Notes under the pieces: generated by a model
What the model was told of the DNA's origin: nothing
The model's database searches: none
What the model saw: only the letters and a program-made list of their open reading frames with translations
Position numbers and translations under genes: made by a program
NCBI RefSeq assembly: GCF_018327685.1
Contig: NZ_BNEL01000001.1
Location: 4,526,001-4,590,000 of the forward strand
Reading direction: 5' to 3'
Length of the DNA stretch: 64,000 nt
Origin: Streptomyces sp. TS71-3
GTDB taxonomy: Bacteria > Actinomycetota > Actinomycetes > Streptomycetales > Streptomycetaceae
In this document: in pieces, positions 48,722-57,696 of the stretch
Layout of the letters: every line of letters starts with the position of its first letter
Position numbering within the stretch: position 1 is the first letter of the stretch

Positions 48722-49825
48722 TCAGCCCCGGCCCGTCCGGGGCACCCGGCCGTCCTTGAGCAGCGAGTTCACGTGGTCGCCCCGGGGCGGCGGCACCGCG
48801 GACCCGGTGTTGATGCGGGGCAGCGCGTAGGGGTGCTGCTCGGCGAGCCAGCGCAGTATCTGCTCGCGGACGGTGACCCGTACCGACCAGATGTCGTTCG
48901 CGTCCTTCGCGGTCACCAGCGCCCTCACCTCCATGGTGGTGGGGGTGGTGTCCGTGACGGCCAGGCCCCAGTCGCGGCCGTCCCAGGCCGAGCAGTCGTG
49001 GACGATCTCCCGCAGCTTCTCGCGGATCTCGGGTACCGGCGCCCGGTGGTCCAGGTGGAAGAAGACGGTGCCGGTCATCTGCGAGCCGCCGCGCGACCAG
49101 TTCTCGAACGGCTGGCTGGTGAAGTACGAGACGGGCATGGTGATCCGCCGCTCGTCCCAGGTGCGGACGGTGAGGAAGGTCAGCGTGACCTCGTCGATCA
49201 CGCCCCACTCGCCGTTCACGACCACCGTGTCGCCGATCCGCACCATGTCGCCGAAGGCGATCTGGAACCCTGCGAAGAGATTGCTCAGCGTGGACTGCGC
49301 GGCGATACCGGCCACGATGCCGATCAGCCCCGCGGACGCCAGCATGGACGTGCCCACGGCCCGCAGGTCCGGGAAGGTCAGCAGCATCGCCGCGGCGGCT
49401 ATCACGCCGACCACGGCGGTCACGATGCGCATGATCAGCGTCACCTGGGTCCGCACCCGCCGCAGCCGGGCGGTGTCCCGCTGCACCGCCGCGTACTTGG
49501 CGTACGAGGCCTCGACGGCGGCCGCCGAGACGCGGACGATCAGCCAGGCGCTGGCGCCGATCAGCACGAGCGCGAGGGCCTGGCTGAAGGCCGCGTCGTG
49601 GGCGCGTACGCGGTCGTAGGGGAGCAGCCGGTACGAGGCACTCAGCAGGGCGGCGAACAGCACGATCAGCAGCGGCGTGCGGCAGCGGCGCAGCAGGCCC
49701 CAGAGCGGTGTCTCCTTGTGCCGGGCGTCGGCCCGCCGCAGCAGGCTGTCGATGCCCCATCCCACGAGGAGCGCGATCACCACCGGGACGCCGATGACGG
49801 TCAGCGGACGCAGAACGGTCTCCAT
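48722..49825 (-). CDS. MscS-family mechanosensitive channel
   Basis: 367-residue small-conductance mechanosensitive channel. Four hydrophobic segments precede the pore helix SAGLIGIVAGIAAQSTLSNLFAG (about 168-190), which has the Gly/Ala packing of MscS TM3. The beta domain FGDMVRIGDTVVVNGEWGVIDEVTLTFLTVRTWD and a C-terminal alpha/beta vestibule follow. It would release solutes on hypo-osmotic shock. I placed the start at ATG 49825 with GGTCAAGAG before it; an upstream ATG at 49876 adds 17 residues. Confidence 0.92.
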   Translation of the reverse strand: METVLRPLTVIGVPVVIALLVGWGIDSLLRRADARHKETPLWGLLRRCRTPLLIVLFAALLSASYRLLPYDRVRAHDAAFSQALALVLIGASAWLIVRVSAAAVEASYAKYAAVQRDTARLRRVRTQVTLIMRIVTAVVGVIAAAAMLLTFPDLRAVGTSMLASAGLIGIVAGIAAQSTLSNLFAGFQIAFGDMVRIGDTVVVNGEWGVIDEVTLTFLTVRTWDERRITMPVSYFTSQPFENWSRGGSQMTGTVFFHLDHRAPVPEIREKLREIVHDCSAWDGRDWGLAVTDTTPTTMEVRALVTAKDANDIWSVRVTVREQILRWLAEQHPYALPRINTGSAVPPPRGDHVNSLLKDGRVPRTGRG

Positions 49826-49922
49826 CTCTTGACCGTAACTTGACGGCACGGTCCGGCAGAGTGACGAAGCGAACATCGTGCCGTTGCCCTCCCAGGCGAC
49901 GGGTACACCCGCGGGCAGAGGA

Positions 49923-49966
49923 AAGCGCCGCCCCGGCCGCGTGAACGCGGTGCCGGGACGGCGCTT
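49923..49966 (-). terminator. Hairpin after the DsbA-like gene
   Basis: Long imperfect stem: AAGCGCCG pairs with CGGCGCTT, and the interior CCGGccGCG / CGCggtGCCGG pairs around loop TGAA. It lies 24 bases beyond the DsbA-like stop, which is leftward. Confidence 0.75.
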
Positions 49967-49989
49967 CGGGAGGTGCCTCGGGCGGCGGC

Positions 49990-50811
49990 TCAGGCCTTGG
50001 GAAGGACCTTGTCGAGCGCCGTGGTGTAGTCCGCGACCGTCATCGGCGCGGCCTGGCCGTCAGGGCCGACCAGCTTCTTGCCGTTCATGAAGAGGGTCGG
50101 TGTGCCGGAGACGCCGTCCTTGTTGGTGTCGAACTTGTTCGACATGTCGAGCGCCCACTTGTCGTACGTGCCGTCCTTGACGTCCTTCTGGAACGCCTTG
50201 TTGCCCTTCAGGCCGTCGACGGTGTCCGCCACTTTGATCAGGTAGGCGTCGTCCTTGAACTTGTCCTGCGTCTCCTCGGGGTGGTACTTCGTCGAGTAGA
50301 GCGCCGACTTGTACTTCATGAACGCCTCGGGGCTGACGTTCAGGGCGGCGCCCATGGCGCTGAGGGCGTTCTTGGAGCCCTCGCCGCCGCCGTTCTTGTC
50401 GATGAACGACGCGCCGATGTACTCGATCTTGTACTTGCCGCTGTCGACGTCCTTCTGGACGGTCGAGCCCACGGTCTGCTCGAACTGCGCGCAGACCGGG
50501 CAGCGCGGGTCCTCGTACTCCTTGAGGGTGTTCTTGGCGTCGGCCTTGCCCAGGATGACGGTGGTGCCGTCGGCGCCGCTGGTGTGGGCCGGCTTGACGA
50601 GCTTGTCGTCCTTGGCGGCCTCCCACTGGCCGGGCTTGTTGGCCTGGGTGACCGCGTAGCCGACGCCGCCGGCTATCGCGAGGACCGCGACGATCGACAC
50701 GCCCACCAGCGCCTGGCGCCTGACCTTGGCGCGCTTGGCCTGCTTCTCGCGCTCCGCGCGCAACCGCTCCCGGGCTGCCGTCTTCGCGGCCTGGCTGTTC
50801 CTGCTGCTCAT
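49990..50811 (-). CDS. Membrane-anchored DsbA-like thioredoxin-fold protein
   Basis: 273 residues: a basic, Arg/Lys/Ala-rich cytosolic N-terminus (1-32), one transmembrane helix (about 34-52, ALVGVSIVAVLAIAGGVGYAV) and an extracytoplasmic thioredoxin fold of DsbA/DsbG type. The active site is Cys-Pro-Val-Cys in EYEDPRCPVCAQFE (about 100-113), and the cis-Pro loop is VSGTPTLFMNGKKL. It is expected to catalyse thiol-disulfide exchange on exported proteins. ATG 50811 follows AGGAGAG. The membrane protein upstream ends 97 bases before it and may share its transcript. Confidence 0.93.
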   Translation of the reverse strand: MSSRNSQAAKTAARERLRAEREKQAKRAKVRRQALVGVSIVAVLAIAGGVGYAVTQANKPGQWEAAKDDKLVKPAHTSGADGTTVILGKADAKNTLKEYEDPRCPVCAQFEQTVGSTVQKDVDSGKYKIEYIGASFIDKNGGGEGSKNALSAMGAALNVSPEAFMKYKSALYSTKYHPEETQDKFKDDAYLIKVADTVDGLKGNKAFQKDVKDGTYDKWALDMSNKFDTNKDGVSGTPTLFMNGKKLVGPDGQAAPMTVADYTTALDKVLPKA

Positions 50812-50908
50812 GATGAGGGGTCTCTCCTGTGAGGTCGCGCACGTGACCCGTGCGCGTGGGACGTTGGGGCGGACCGGTGCCGTGCCTCAGCAGACAGAAA
50901 AGCCGTGC

Positions 50909-51604
50909 TCAGGCACAGACGGCGGCAGGGCACGGCGGCCCGCGCCGTCCCACGGAGCCCACCCACGCGCGCGTGCCCGCGCCCGGTGCCCGGTGCGCGG
51001 TCCGCGGCAGGCGCCGCAGCGGCGCCCGGCCGGGTACGACCGTGGCGAGCGCGAGGAGCAGCGGCCGGAAGGTGGCGGCGACCGCGGCGCCCAGCAGCTG
51101 TCCGAGGGCCCGCTCGCCGCGCCGCAGCCAGGCCGCGGCCAGCAGCCCCACCGCGACGTGCACGGCGAGCAGCAGCCAGCAGGACGCCGGATCGGCGTGC
51201 GCGAGCAGGGCCGGCGCACGGTCCGCCTCCCCGGACACCCCGGGCAGCGTCCCGCCCACCGGCGAGCCGCCGCAGAGCATGTGGAGGCCGACGGAGGCCA
51301 GCGTGCCCCTGACCGGGCCGCCGGTCTGGCCGTAGCAGACCTGCTGGCCGGAGGTGAAGAGGGTGTCCGCGGCCAGCTCCAGCGGGATCAGCAGCCCGGC
51401 GATGGCGGCGAAGCCCCGCTCGTGGCCCGCCAGCGCGTAGGCGACGGCGAAGACCCCGGCGGCGGTCGCCGCGACGGTGGCGGGCGGCAGCGGCACCTGG
51501 GACAGCAGCACGTGCGAGGCCGACGACAGCATCACGAGCAGCACGGTGAACAGCGCCGCGCGCAGGGCGCGGGGCGCCGTCTCGGATATGTGTGCTGCTC
51601 TCAC
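50909..51604 (-). CDS. Membrane protein of unknown function next to the DsbA-like gene
   Basis: 231 residues with about five hydrophobic helices (for example ALRAALFTVLLVMLSSASHVLL, PATVAATAAGVFAVAYALAG, GFAAIAGLLIPLELAA and LLLAVHVAVGLLAAAWL). Cysteines occur in QQVCYGQTGG and HMLCGGSP and again near SCW, on loops that might be extracytoplasmic. No catalytic motif was recognised. GTG 51604 is supported by GGAGAG upstream; the frame is also open to an ATG at 51682. The pairing with a thioredoxin-fold protein hints at envelope redox chemistry, which is inference from context only. Confidence 0.7.
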   Translation of the reverse strand: MRAAHISETAPRALRAALFTVLLVMLSSASHVLLSQVPLPPATVAATAAGVFAVAYALAGHERGFAAIAGLLIPLELAADTLFTSGQQVCYGQTGGPVRGTLASVGLHMLCGGSPVGGTLPGVSGEADRAPALLAHADPASCWLLLAVHVAVGLLAAAWLRRGERALGQLLGAAVAATFRPLLLALATVVPGRAPLRRLPRTAHRAPGAGTRAWVGSVGRRGPPCPAAVCA

Positions 51605-51846
51605 GGGGCGACTGTCTCTCCGGCCGGGTCCCGGGCGGGCCACGGGAAGCGGTGTGCGGGGTCCGACCGCCGAGTCTGCCACGCCGAGCCGTAGGGGCTC
51701 GTTAAGGAGTGGCTATGAGTTATGCGATCGAGTCACAGGGCGGACCGCTCCGGCTGCGAACCGTGGCCCCGCCCACGTCGGACCGTGGTCCCCCGTGCGT
51801 GCGGACCGTGCGGCACGCCCACGTCCGACCGGGGCTCCCGTCCGTG

Positions 51847-53214
51847 TCAGACCGTGCTCTCCAGACCCGGGATGCGGCCGTTGCGGAAGAGGTCCACGAA
51901 GATCTGGTGGTCGGCACGCGCGCGTGCGCCGTAGCGGTGCGCGAAGTCCACCAGGAGCTCCGCGAAGCCGTCCTCGTCGGCGGCGATCGCGGCGTCGATG
52001 GCGCGCTCGGTGGAGAACGGCACCAGCTCGGAGTAGCTGCTGTCGTCGTCCGCGGCGGAGTGCATGGTGGCCGTGGCACGGCCGAGGTCGGCGACGACCG
52101 CGGCGATCTCCTCGGGATCGTCGATGTCCGACCAGTCCAGGTCGACCGCGTACGGTGAGATCTCCGCCACGAGCTGTCCGGTGCTGCGGCCGTCCTCCTC
52201 GATCCGGGTCCAGCCCAGCCACGGGTCGGCGTGCGCCTGCAGCGCCCGCTGCGAGATCACCGTGCGGTGCCCCTCGTGCAGCCAGTAGTCACGGATCGAG
52301 GGGTCGGTGACGTGCTGGGACACCGCGGGCGTCTGGGCCTGCTTCATGTAGATCACCACATCGTTCTCGAGGGCGTCGCTGTTGCCCTCCAGGAGGATGT
52401 TGTAGGACGGCAGGCCCGCGGAGCCGATGCCGACGCCGCGCCGGCCGACCACGTCCTTGACGCGGTAGGAGTCCGGGCGGGCCAGGGACGACTCGGGCAG
52501 CGTCTCCAGGTAGGCGTCGAAGGCGGCCAGCACCTTGTAGCGGGTGGCGGCGTCCAGCTCGATGGAGCCGCTCCCCGGCGCGAAGCGGCGCTCGAAGTCG
52601 CGGATCTCGGTCATCGAGTCCAGCAGCCCGAAGCGGGTCAGCGAGCGGGCGTCGCGCAGCGCGTCCAGCAGCGGGCCCTGGGCGGTGTCCAGGGTGAACG
52701 GCGGCACCTCGTCGTCCTTGGCGCCGGTCGCCAGAGCGTGGACCCGGGCCCGGTAGGCGGCGGCGTAGGTGCGCACCAGGTGGCTGATCTGCTCGTCGCT
52801 GAGGGCCTTGGCGTACCCGATCAGCGCCAGGGAGGCGGCCAGCCGCTGGAGGTCCCAGGTGAAGGGGCCCACGTAGGCCTCGTCGAAGTCGTTGACGTTG
52901 AAGATCAGGCGGCCCTGGGAGTCCATGTAGGTGCCGAAGTTCTCGGCGTGCAGGTCGCCGTGGATCCACACGCGGGAGGTCCGCTCGTCCAGGTACGGGC
53001 CGCCCCGCCTGGCGCCGAAGCCGATGTCGGCGGTCAGGTCGTGGTAGAAGAGGCAGGCCGTGCCGCGGTAGAAGGCGAACGCCGATGCCGCCATCTTCCG
53101 GAACTTCACCCGGAAGGCGGCCGGGTCGGCGGCCAGGAGCTCACCGAACGCGGTGTCGAAGACGGCGAGGATCTGCTCGCCGCGCTGCTCGGCGCTGGGC
53201 TGCGGGTCCGGCAT
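51847..53214 (-). CDS. DUF2252 protein (kinase-like fold)
   Basis: 455-residue DUF2252 protein. The segment WIHGDLHAENFGTYMDSQG followed by FNVNDFDEAYVGPFTWDLQRL resembles the catalytic HGDLHxxN and metal-binding D motifs of aminoglycoside-phosphotransferase-like kinases, so an ATP-dependent small-molecule phosphotransferase is possible. No reaction is known to me for the family. The start at ATG 53214 has AGGAGG eight bases upstream; the longer frame from 53304 lacks support. It is divergent from dnaE. The gap to its right neighbour gene (51605-51846) holds imperfect direct repeats with GTCGGACCGTGG-like sequence and no gene. Confidence 0.9.
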   Translation of the reverse strand: MPDPQPSAEQRGEQILAVFDTAFGELLAADPAAFRVKFRKMAASAFAFYRGTACLFYHDLTADIGFGARRGGPYLDERTSRVWIHGDLHAENFGTYMDSQGRLIFNVNDFDEAYVGPFTWDLQRLAASLALIGYAKALSDEQISHLVRTYAAAYRARVHALATGAKDDEVPPFTLDTAQGPLLDALRDARSLTRFGLLDSMTEIRDFERRFAPGSGSIELDAATRYKVLAAFDAYLETLPESSLARPDSYRVKDVVGRRGVGIGSAGLPSYNILLEGNSDALENDVVIYMKQAQTPAVSQHVTDPSIRDYWLHEGHRTVISQRALQAHADPWLGWTRIEEDGRSTGQLVAEISPYAVDLDWSDIDDPEEIAAVVADLGRATATMHSAADDDSSYSELVPFSTERAIDAAIAADEDGFAELLVDFAHRYGARARADHQIFVDLFRNGRIPGLESTV

Positions 53215-53523
53215 GGGTGGGTGCCTCCTGGTGCGGTGGTCCGCTGCGACGGGTGGGGCGGAGCAGGCCCGACGGCCCTTGCTGGGTGCCGGTTCGGGCG
53301 GCACGGGGCGCGGGCCCGGCGGTCCGGGCCGCCCGTGTCACCGGACGAACTTACCCGTGCGCACCGCCGTCCACCCGTGTCAGGGCGCCGTGCCGCGCGC
53401 ACGGTGGACGTGCGCGCCTGCTGCGACGGATGTCACAGCAGAGACGTAGACTTCCACGCTGTATCCCCCGAGCAGGCAACCGTTCCCGGTTGTTCCCCGA
53501 CCGTTCGCTGGAGGTCCTCCGCC
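53215..53523. other. 309-bp divergent promoter region of DUF2252 gene and dnaE
   Basis: No gene is seen. For dnaE, a -10-like TAGACT (53447-53452) lies 72 bases before the GTG, just downstream of a CTGCTG / CAGCAG inverted repeat (53418-53441). No good -35 was found. GGAGG ten bases before 53524 is the dnaE ribosome-binding site. Confidence 0.6.
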
Positions 53524-56500
53524 GTGGCGTCAACGTCCGAGAAGCCCCCGTTCACGCACCTGCACGTCCACACCCAGTACTCGCTGCTGGACGGTGCCGC
53601 GCGGCTGAAGGACATGTTCGCGGCCTGCCAGGAGATGGGCATGTCGCACATCGCCATGAGCGACCACGGCAACCTCCACGGGGCGTACGACTTCTTCCAC
53701 TCCGCGCAGAAGGCCGGCGTCACCCCGATCATCGGCATCGAGGCCTACGTCGCCCCGGAGTCCCGGCGGAACAAGCGCAAGATCCAGTGGGGCCAGCCGC
53801 ACCAGAAGCGGGACGACGTCTCCGGTTCCGGCGGTTACACGCACAAGACGATCTGGGCGGCGAACAGCACCGGCCTGCACAACCTCTTCCGGCTCTCCTC
53901 CGACGCCTACAAGGAGGGCTGGCTCCAGAAGTGGCCCCGGATGGACAAGGAGACCATCTCGCAGTGGTCCGAGGGCCTGATCGCGTCCACCGGCTGCCCC
54001 TCCGGCGAGCTGCAGACCCGGCTGCGGCTCGGACAGTTCGACGAGGCACTGAAGTCCGCCGCCGAGTACCAGGACATCTTCGGCAAGGACCGCTACTTCC
54101 TGGAGCTGATGGACCACGGCATCGAGATCGAGCGCCGGGTCCGTGACGGCCTGCTGGAGATCGGCAAGAAGCTCGGCATCCCGCCGCTGGTCACCAACGA
54201 CTCGCACTACACCTACTCCCACGAGGCCACGGCGCACGACGCGCTGCTGTGCATCCAGACCGGCAAGAACCTCTCCGACCCGGACCGCTTCCGGTTCGAC
54301 GGCACCGGCTACTACCTGAAGTCGACCGAGGAGATGTACGCCATCGACTCCTCGGACGCCTGGCAGCAGGGCTGCGCGAACACCCTCCTGGTCGCCGAGC
54401 AGATCGACACCACCGGGATGTTCGAGAAGCGCGACCTGATGCCGCGGTTCGACATCCCCGAGGGGTACACCGAGGTCACCTGGTTCCAGGAGGAGGTCCG
54501 GCGCGGCATGGAGCGCCGCTTCTCCGGTGCCGTCCCCGAGGACCGCCAGCGCCAGGCGGACTACGAGATGGACGTCATCATCCAGATGGGGTTCCCGGGC
54601 TACTTCCTCGTCGTCGCCGACTTCATCATGTGGGCCAAGAACAACGGCATCGCGGTCGGCCCCGGCCGCGGCTCCGCGGCCGGCTCGATCGTGGCGTACG
54701 CCATGGGCATCACCGACCTGGACCCGATCCCGCACGGCCTGATCTTCGAGCGGTTCCTCAACCCCGAGCGCATCTCGATGCCCGACGTCGACATCGACTT
54801 CGACGAGCGCAGGCGCGTCGAGGTGATCAGGTACGTGACGGAGAAGTACGGCGAGGACAAGGTCGCCATGATCGGTACCTACGGCACCATCAAGGCCAAG
54901 AACGCGATCAAGGACTCCGCGCGCGTCCTCGGCTACCCGTACGCCATGGGCGACCGCGTCACCAAGGCGATGCCGGCCGACGTGCTCGGCAAGGGCATCC
55001 CGCTCTCCGGCATCGTCGACCCCAAGCACCCCCGGTACTCGGAGGCCGGCGAGGTGCGCGGGATGTACGAGAACGAGCCCGACGTGAAGAAGGTCATCGA
55101 CACCGCGCGCGGTGTGGAGGGCCTGGTGCGCCAGATGGGCGTGCACGCGGCCGGCGTGATCATGTCCAGCGAGCCCATCGTGGACCACGTGCCCGTCTGG
55201 GTGCGCCACACGGACAACGTCACCATCACCCAGTGGGACTACCCGAGCTGCGAGTCGCTCGGCCTGCTGAAGATGGACTTCCTGGGCCTGCGGAACCTCA
55301 CGATCATGGACGACGCCGTGAAGATGGTGAAGTCCAACAAGGGCATCGACATCGACCTGCTGAGCCTCCCGCTCGACGACCCCACGACCTTCGAACTGCT
55401 CCAGCGCGGCGACACCCTCGGCGTCTTCCAGTTCGACGGCGGGCCCATGCGCTCGCTGCTGCGGCTGATGAAGCCCGACAACTTCGAGGACATCTCCGCC
55501 GTCTCGGCCCTGTACCGGCCGGGCCCCATGGGCATGAACTCCCACACGAACTACGCCCTGCGGAAGAACGCCCAGCAGGAGATCACCCCCATCCACAAGG
55601 AGCTGGAGGAGCCCCTCAAGGAGGTCCTGGACGTCACCTACGGCCTGATCGTCTACCAGGAGCAGGTGCAGAAGGCCGCCCAGATCGTCGCGGGCTACAC
55701 GCTCGGCGAGGCCGACGTGCTGCGCCGCGTGATGGGCAAGAAGAAGCCCGAGGAGCTGGAGAAGAACTTCGTCATCTACCAGGCGGGCGCCCGGAAGAAG
55801 GGCTTCAGCGACGAGGCCATCCAGGCGCTGTGGGACGTCCTGGTGCCGTTCGCCGGTTACGCGTTCAACAAGGCCCACTCCGCCGCGTACGGCCTGGTCT
55901 CGTACTGGACCGCCTACCTCAAGGCCAACCACCCGGCCGAGTACATGGCCGCGCTGCTCACGTCCGTCAAGGACGACAAGGACAAGTCCGCGGTCTACCT
56001 GAACGAGTGCCGGCGGATGGGCATCAAGGTGCTCCCGCCGGACGTCAACGAATCCCAGCACAACTTCGCCGCCCAGGGCGACGACGTGATCCTGTTCGGC
56101 CTCTCCGCGGTGCGCAACGTCGGCACCAACGTCGTGGAGTCGATCATCCGCAGCCGCAAGGCCAAGGGGAAGTACACCTCGTTCCCGGACTACCTCGACA
56201 AGGTCGAGGCGGTCGCCTGCAACAAGCGCACCACCGAGTCGCTGATCAAGGCCGGTGCCTTCGACACCATGGGCCACAGCCGCAAGGGCCTCACCGCCCA
56301 GTACGAGCCCATGATCGACAATGTGGTGCAGGTGAAGCGGAAGGAGGCCGAGGGGCAGTTCGACCTCTTCGGCGGGATGGGCGACGAGGGCGCCGACGAG
56401 CCCGGCTTCGGCATGGACGTCGAGTTCGGCACCGACGAGTGGGACAAGAGCTACCTCCTCGCCCAGGAGCGGGAGATGCTCGGCCTGTACGTCTCCGACC

Positions 56501-57075
56501 ATCCGCTGTTCGGCCTGGAGCACGTCCTGTCCGACAAGGCCGACGCCGGCATCGGGCAGCTCACCGGCGGCGACTTCTCGGACGGCGCGGTCGTCACCAT
56601 CGGCGGCATCATCTCCGGCCTGCAACGCAAGATGACCAAGCAGGGCAACGCCTGGGCGATCGCCACGGTGGAGGACCTGGCGGGCTCCATCGAGTGCATG
56701 TTCTTCCCGGCCACCTACCAGCTCGTCTCCACCCAACTCGTGGAGGACGCCGTGGTCTTCGTCAAGGGCCGGCTCGACAAGCGCGAGGACGTGCCCCGGC
56801 TCGTCGCCATGGAGCTGATGGTCCCGGACCTGTCGAACGCCGGCGCCAACGCACCCGTGGTGATCACCATCCCCACGCTGAAGGTGACCCCGCCCATGGT
56901 GAGCCGCCTGGGAGAGATCCTCAGCCACCACAAGGGCAACAGCGAGGTGCGGATCAAGCTCCAGGGTGCCCAGAAGACCACGCTTCTCCGCCTGGACCGG
57001 CACCGCGTCCAGCCCGACCCGGCCCTCTTCGGTGACCTGAAGGTGCTGCTAGGGCCGTCCTGTCTGGCGGGCTGA
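53524..57075 (+). CDS. dnaE: DNA polymerase III alpha subunit DnaE
   Basis: Replicative DNA polymerase catalytic subunit, 1183 residues, of the DnaE1 length. An N-terminal PHP domain (FTHLHVHTQYSLLDGAARL, SDHGNLHGAYDF) precedes the polymerase domain, with catalytic acidic residues in SMPDVDIDFDERRR and GPGRGSAAGS. GYAFNKAHSAAYGLVSYWTAYLK, the helix-hairpin-helix and an OB-fold (about 1010-1090) follow. The GTG at 53524 is preceded by GGAGG and starts directly before the PHP domain. The frame remains open far upstream only because of GC bias. Confidence 0.98.
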   Translation: MASTSEKPPFTHLHVHTQYSLLDGAARLKDMFAACQEMGMSHIAMSDHGNLHGAYDFFHSAQKAGVTPIIGIEAYVAPESRRNKRKIQWGQPHQKRDDVSGSGGYTHKTIWAANSTGLHNLFRLSSDAYKEGWLQKWPRMDKETISQWSEGLIASTGCPSGELQTRLRLGQFDEALKSAAEYQDIFGKDRYFLELMDHGIEIERRVRDGLLEIGKKLGIPPLVTNDSHYTYSHEATAHDALLCIQTGKNLSDPDRFRFDGTGYYLKSTEEMYAIDSSDAWQQGCANTLLVAEQIDTTGMFEKRDLMPRFDIPEGYTEVTWFQEEVRRGMERRFSGAVPEDRQRQADYEMDVIIQMGFPGYFLVVADFIMWAKNNGIAVGPGRGSAAGSIVAYAMGITDLDPIPHGLIFERFLNPERISMPDVDIDFDERRRVEVIRYVTEKYGEDKVAMIGTYGTIKAKNAIKDSARVLGYPYAMGDRVTKAMPADVLGKGIPLSGIVDPKHPRYSEAGEVRGMYENEPDVKKVIDTARGVEGLVRQMGVHAAGVIMSSEPIVDHVPVWVRHTDNVTITQWDYPSCESLGLLKMDFLGLRNLTIMDDAVKMVKSNKGIDIDLLSLPLDDPTTFELLQRGDTLGVFQFDGGPMRSLLRLMKPDNFEDISAVSALYRPGPMGMNSHTNYALRKNAQQEITPIHKELEEPLKEVLDVTYGLIVYQEQVQKAAQIVAGYTLGEADVLRRVMGKKKPEELEKNFVIYQAGARKKGFSDEAIQALWDVLVPFAGYAFNKAHSAAYGLVSYWTAYLKANHPAEYMAALLTSVKDDKDKSAVYLNECRRMGIKVLPPDVNESQHNFAAQGDDVILFGLSAVRNVGTNVVESIIRSRKAKGKYTSFPDYLDKVEAVACNKRTTESLIKAGAFDTMGHSRKGLTAQYEPMIDNVVQVKRKEAEGQFDLFGGMGDEGADEPGFGMDVEFGTDEWDKSYLLAQEREMLGLYVSDHPLFGLEHVLSDKADAGIGQLTGGDFSDGAVVTIGGIISGLQRKMTKQGNAWAIATVEDLAGSIECMFFPATYQLVSTQLVEDAVVFVKGRLDKREDVPRLVAMELMVPDLSNAGANAPVVITIPTLKVTPPMVSRLGEILSHHKGNSEVRIKLQGAQKTTLLRLDRHRVQPDPALFGDLKVLLGPSCLAG

Positions 57076-57149
57076 CCACCGGTTCCGCCCGGCGGGACGG
57101 GCGCCCGCCGCACCGGCCGCCCTCGCGTGATCCCCGCCGGCCGACCACG

Positions 57150-57183
57150 AGGGGCGCACCCCGTCACCGGGATGCGCCCCTCC
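57150..57183. terminator. Bidirectional terminator between dnaE and the small basic gene
   Basis: Stem GAGGGGCGCA / TGCGCCCCTC extended by CCCCG / CGGG pairs around TCAC, located between the two convergent stops. Confidence 0.85.
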
Positions 57184-57220
57184 GCCGTAGCGGCGTGCCG
57201 TTACCGGCCCCGCTGGACGG

Positions 57221-57388
57221 TCAGTTGTGGCCGAAACGGCGCTGCTGCTTGCGGCCCGAGCCTCCCGAGCCGCCGGGTGCCTCCGCGTCCATGCCTGATC
57301 CGGCGTCCTTCGCCTGCTGCGGCGCCTGGCCGCCCGCCGGGGGCCGTGCCTGCCGGCCCCCTTGCTTGCGGTTCTTGTTCTTGGCCAT
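57221..57388 (-). CDS. Small basic conserved-type protein, 55 residues
   Basis: MAKNKNRKQGGRQARPP at the start, an Ala/Gly/Gln/Pro-rich middle and a KQQRRFGHN end make a small, very basic, probably disordered protein. I do not recognise a characterised family. The excellent AGGAGG nine bases before ATG 57388, the paired terminator with dnaE and a distinct AT-rich promoter region argue that it is a real gene. A nucleic-acid or ribosome association would fit the charge, but that is a guess. Confidence 0.75.
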   Translation of the reverse strand: MAKNKNRKQGGRQARPPAGGQAPQQAKDAGSGMDAEAPGGSGGSGRKQQRRFGHN

Positions 57389-57696
57389 GGTGATCTGCCT
57401 CCTGTGGGGGGATCCAGAGCCCGGGATCAGATTCACATACGTCGCTAAAGGATGCATTTTTGATAATTACCCTGCGTAATAAGGCCTGTGGCGCGTTCAC
57501 GACGGTATACGCCACGCCGAAGATCGAGTTCGGGCCGTTAACACCCGTCCGGTCGGGCAGACTCGAAGGACACCCGAAGGAAGCCCGCGTGCGTGAGCCG
57601 GACCGGCCCAGGAGGCTTCCTGCGGGCGACCGCCGGGCATCCCGGTAAGACCGGAAGACCAGAAGACCGGAAAGAACCTGAAGAACAGGGAAGAAG
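57389..57696. other. 308-bp divergent region with an AT-rich island
   Basis: The segment 57440-57490 is strikingly AT-rich for this genome (for example GCATTTTTGATAATTACCC) and probably contains the promoters of the small basic gene and perhaps of the NYN gene. Right of 57640 lies a short purine-rich tandem pattern of ACCGGAAG / ACCAGAAG units. No gene is seen. Confidence 0.65.

Noticed and set aside
53530..57003. Open frame of over 1,100 codons on the minus strand across dnaE
   Set aside because: Antisense to an intact DnaE; His/Leu/Val/Asp-rich composition is that of a shadow frame.
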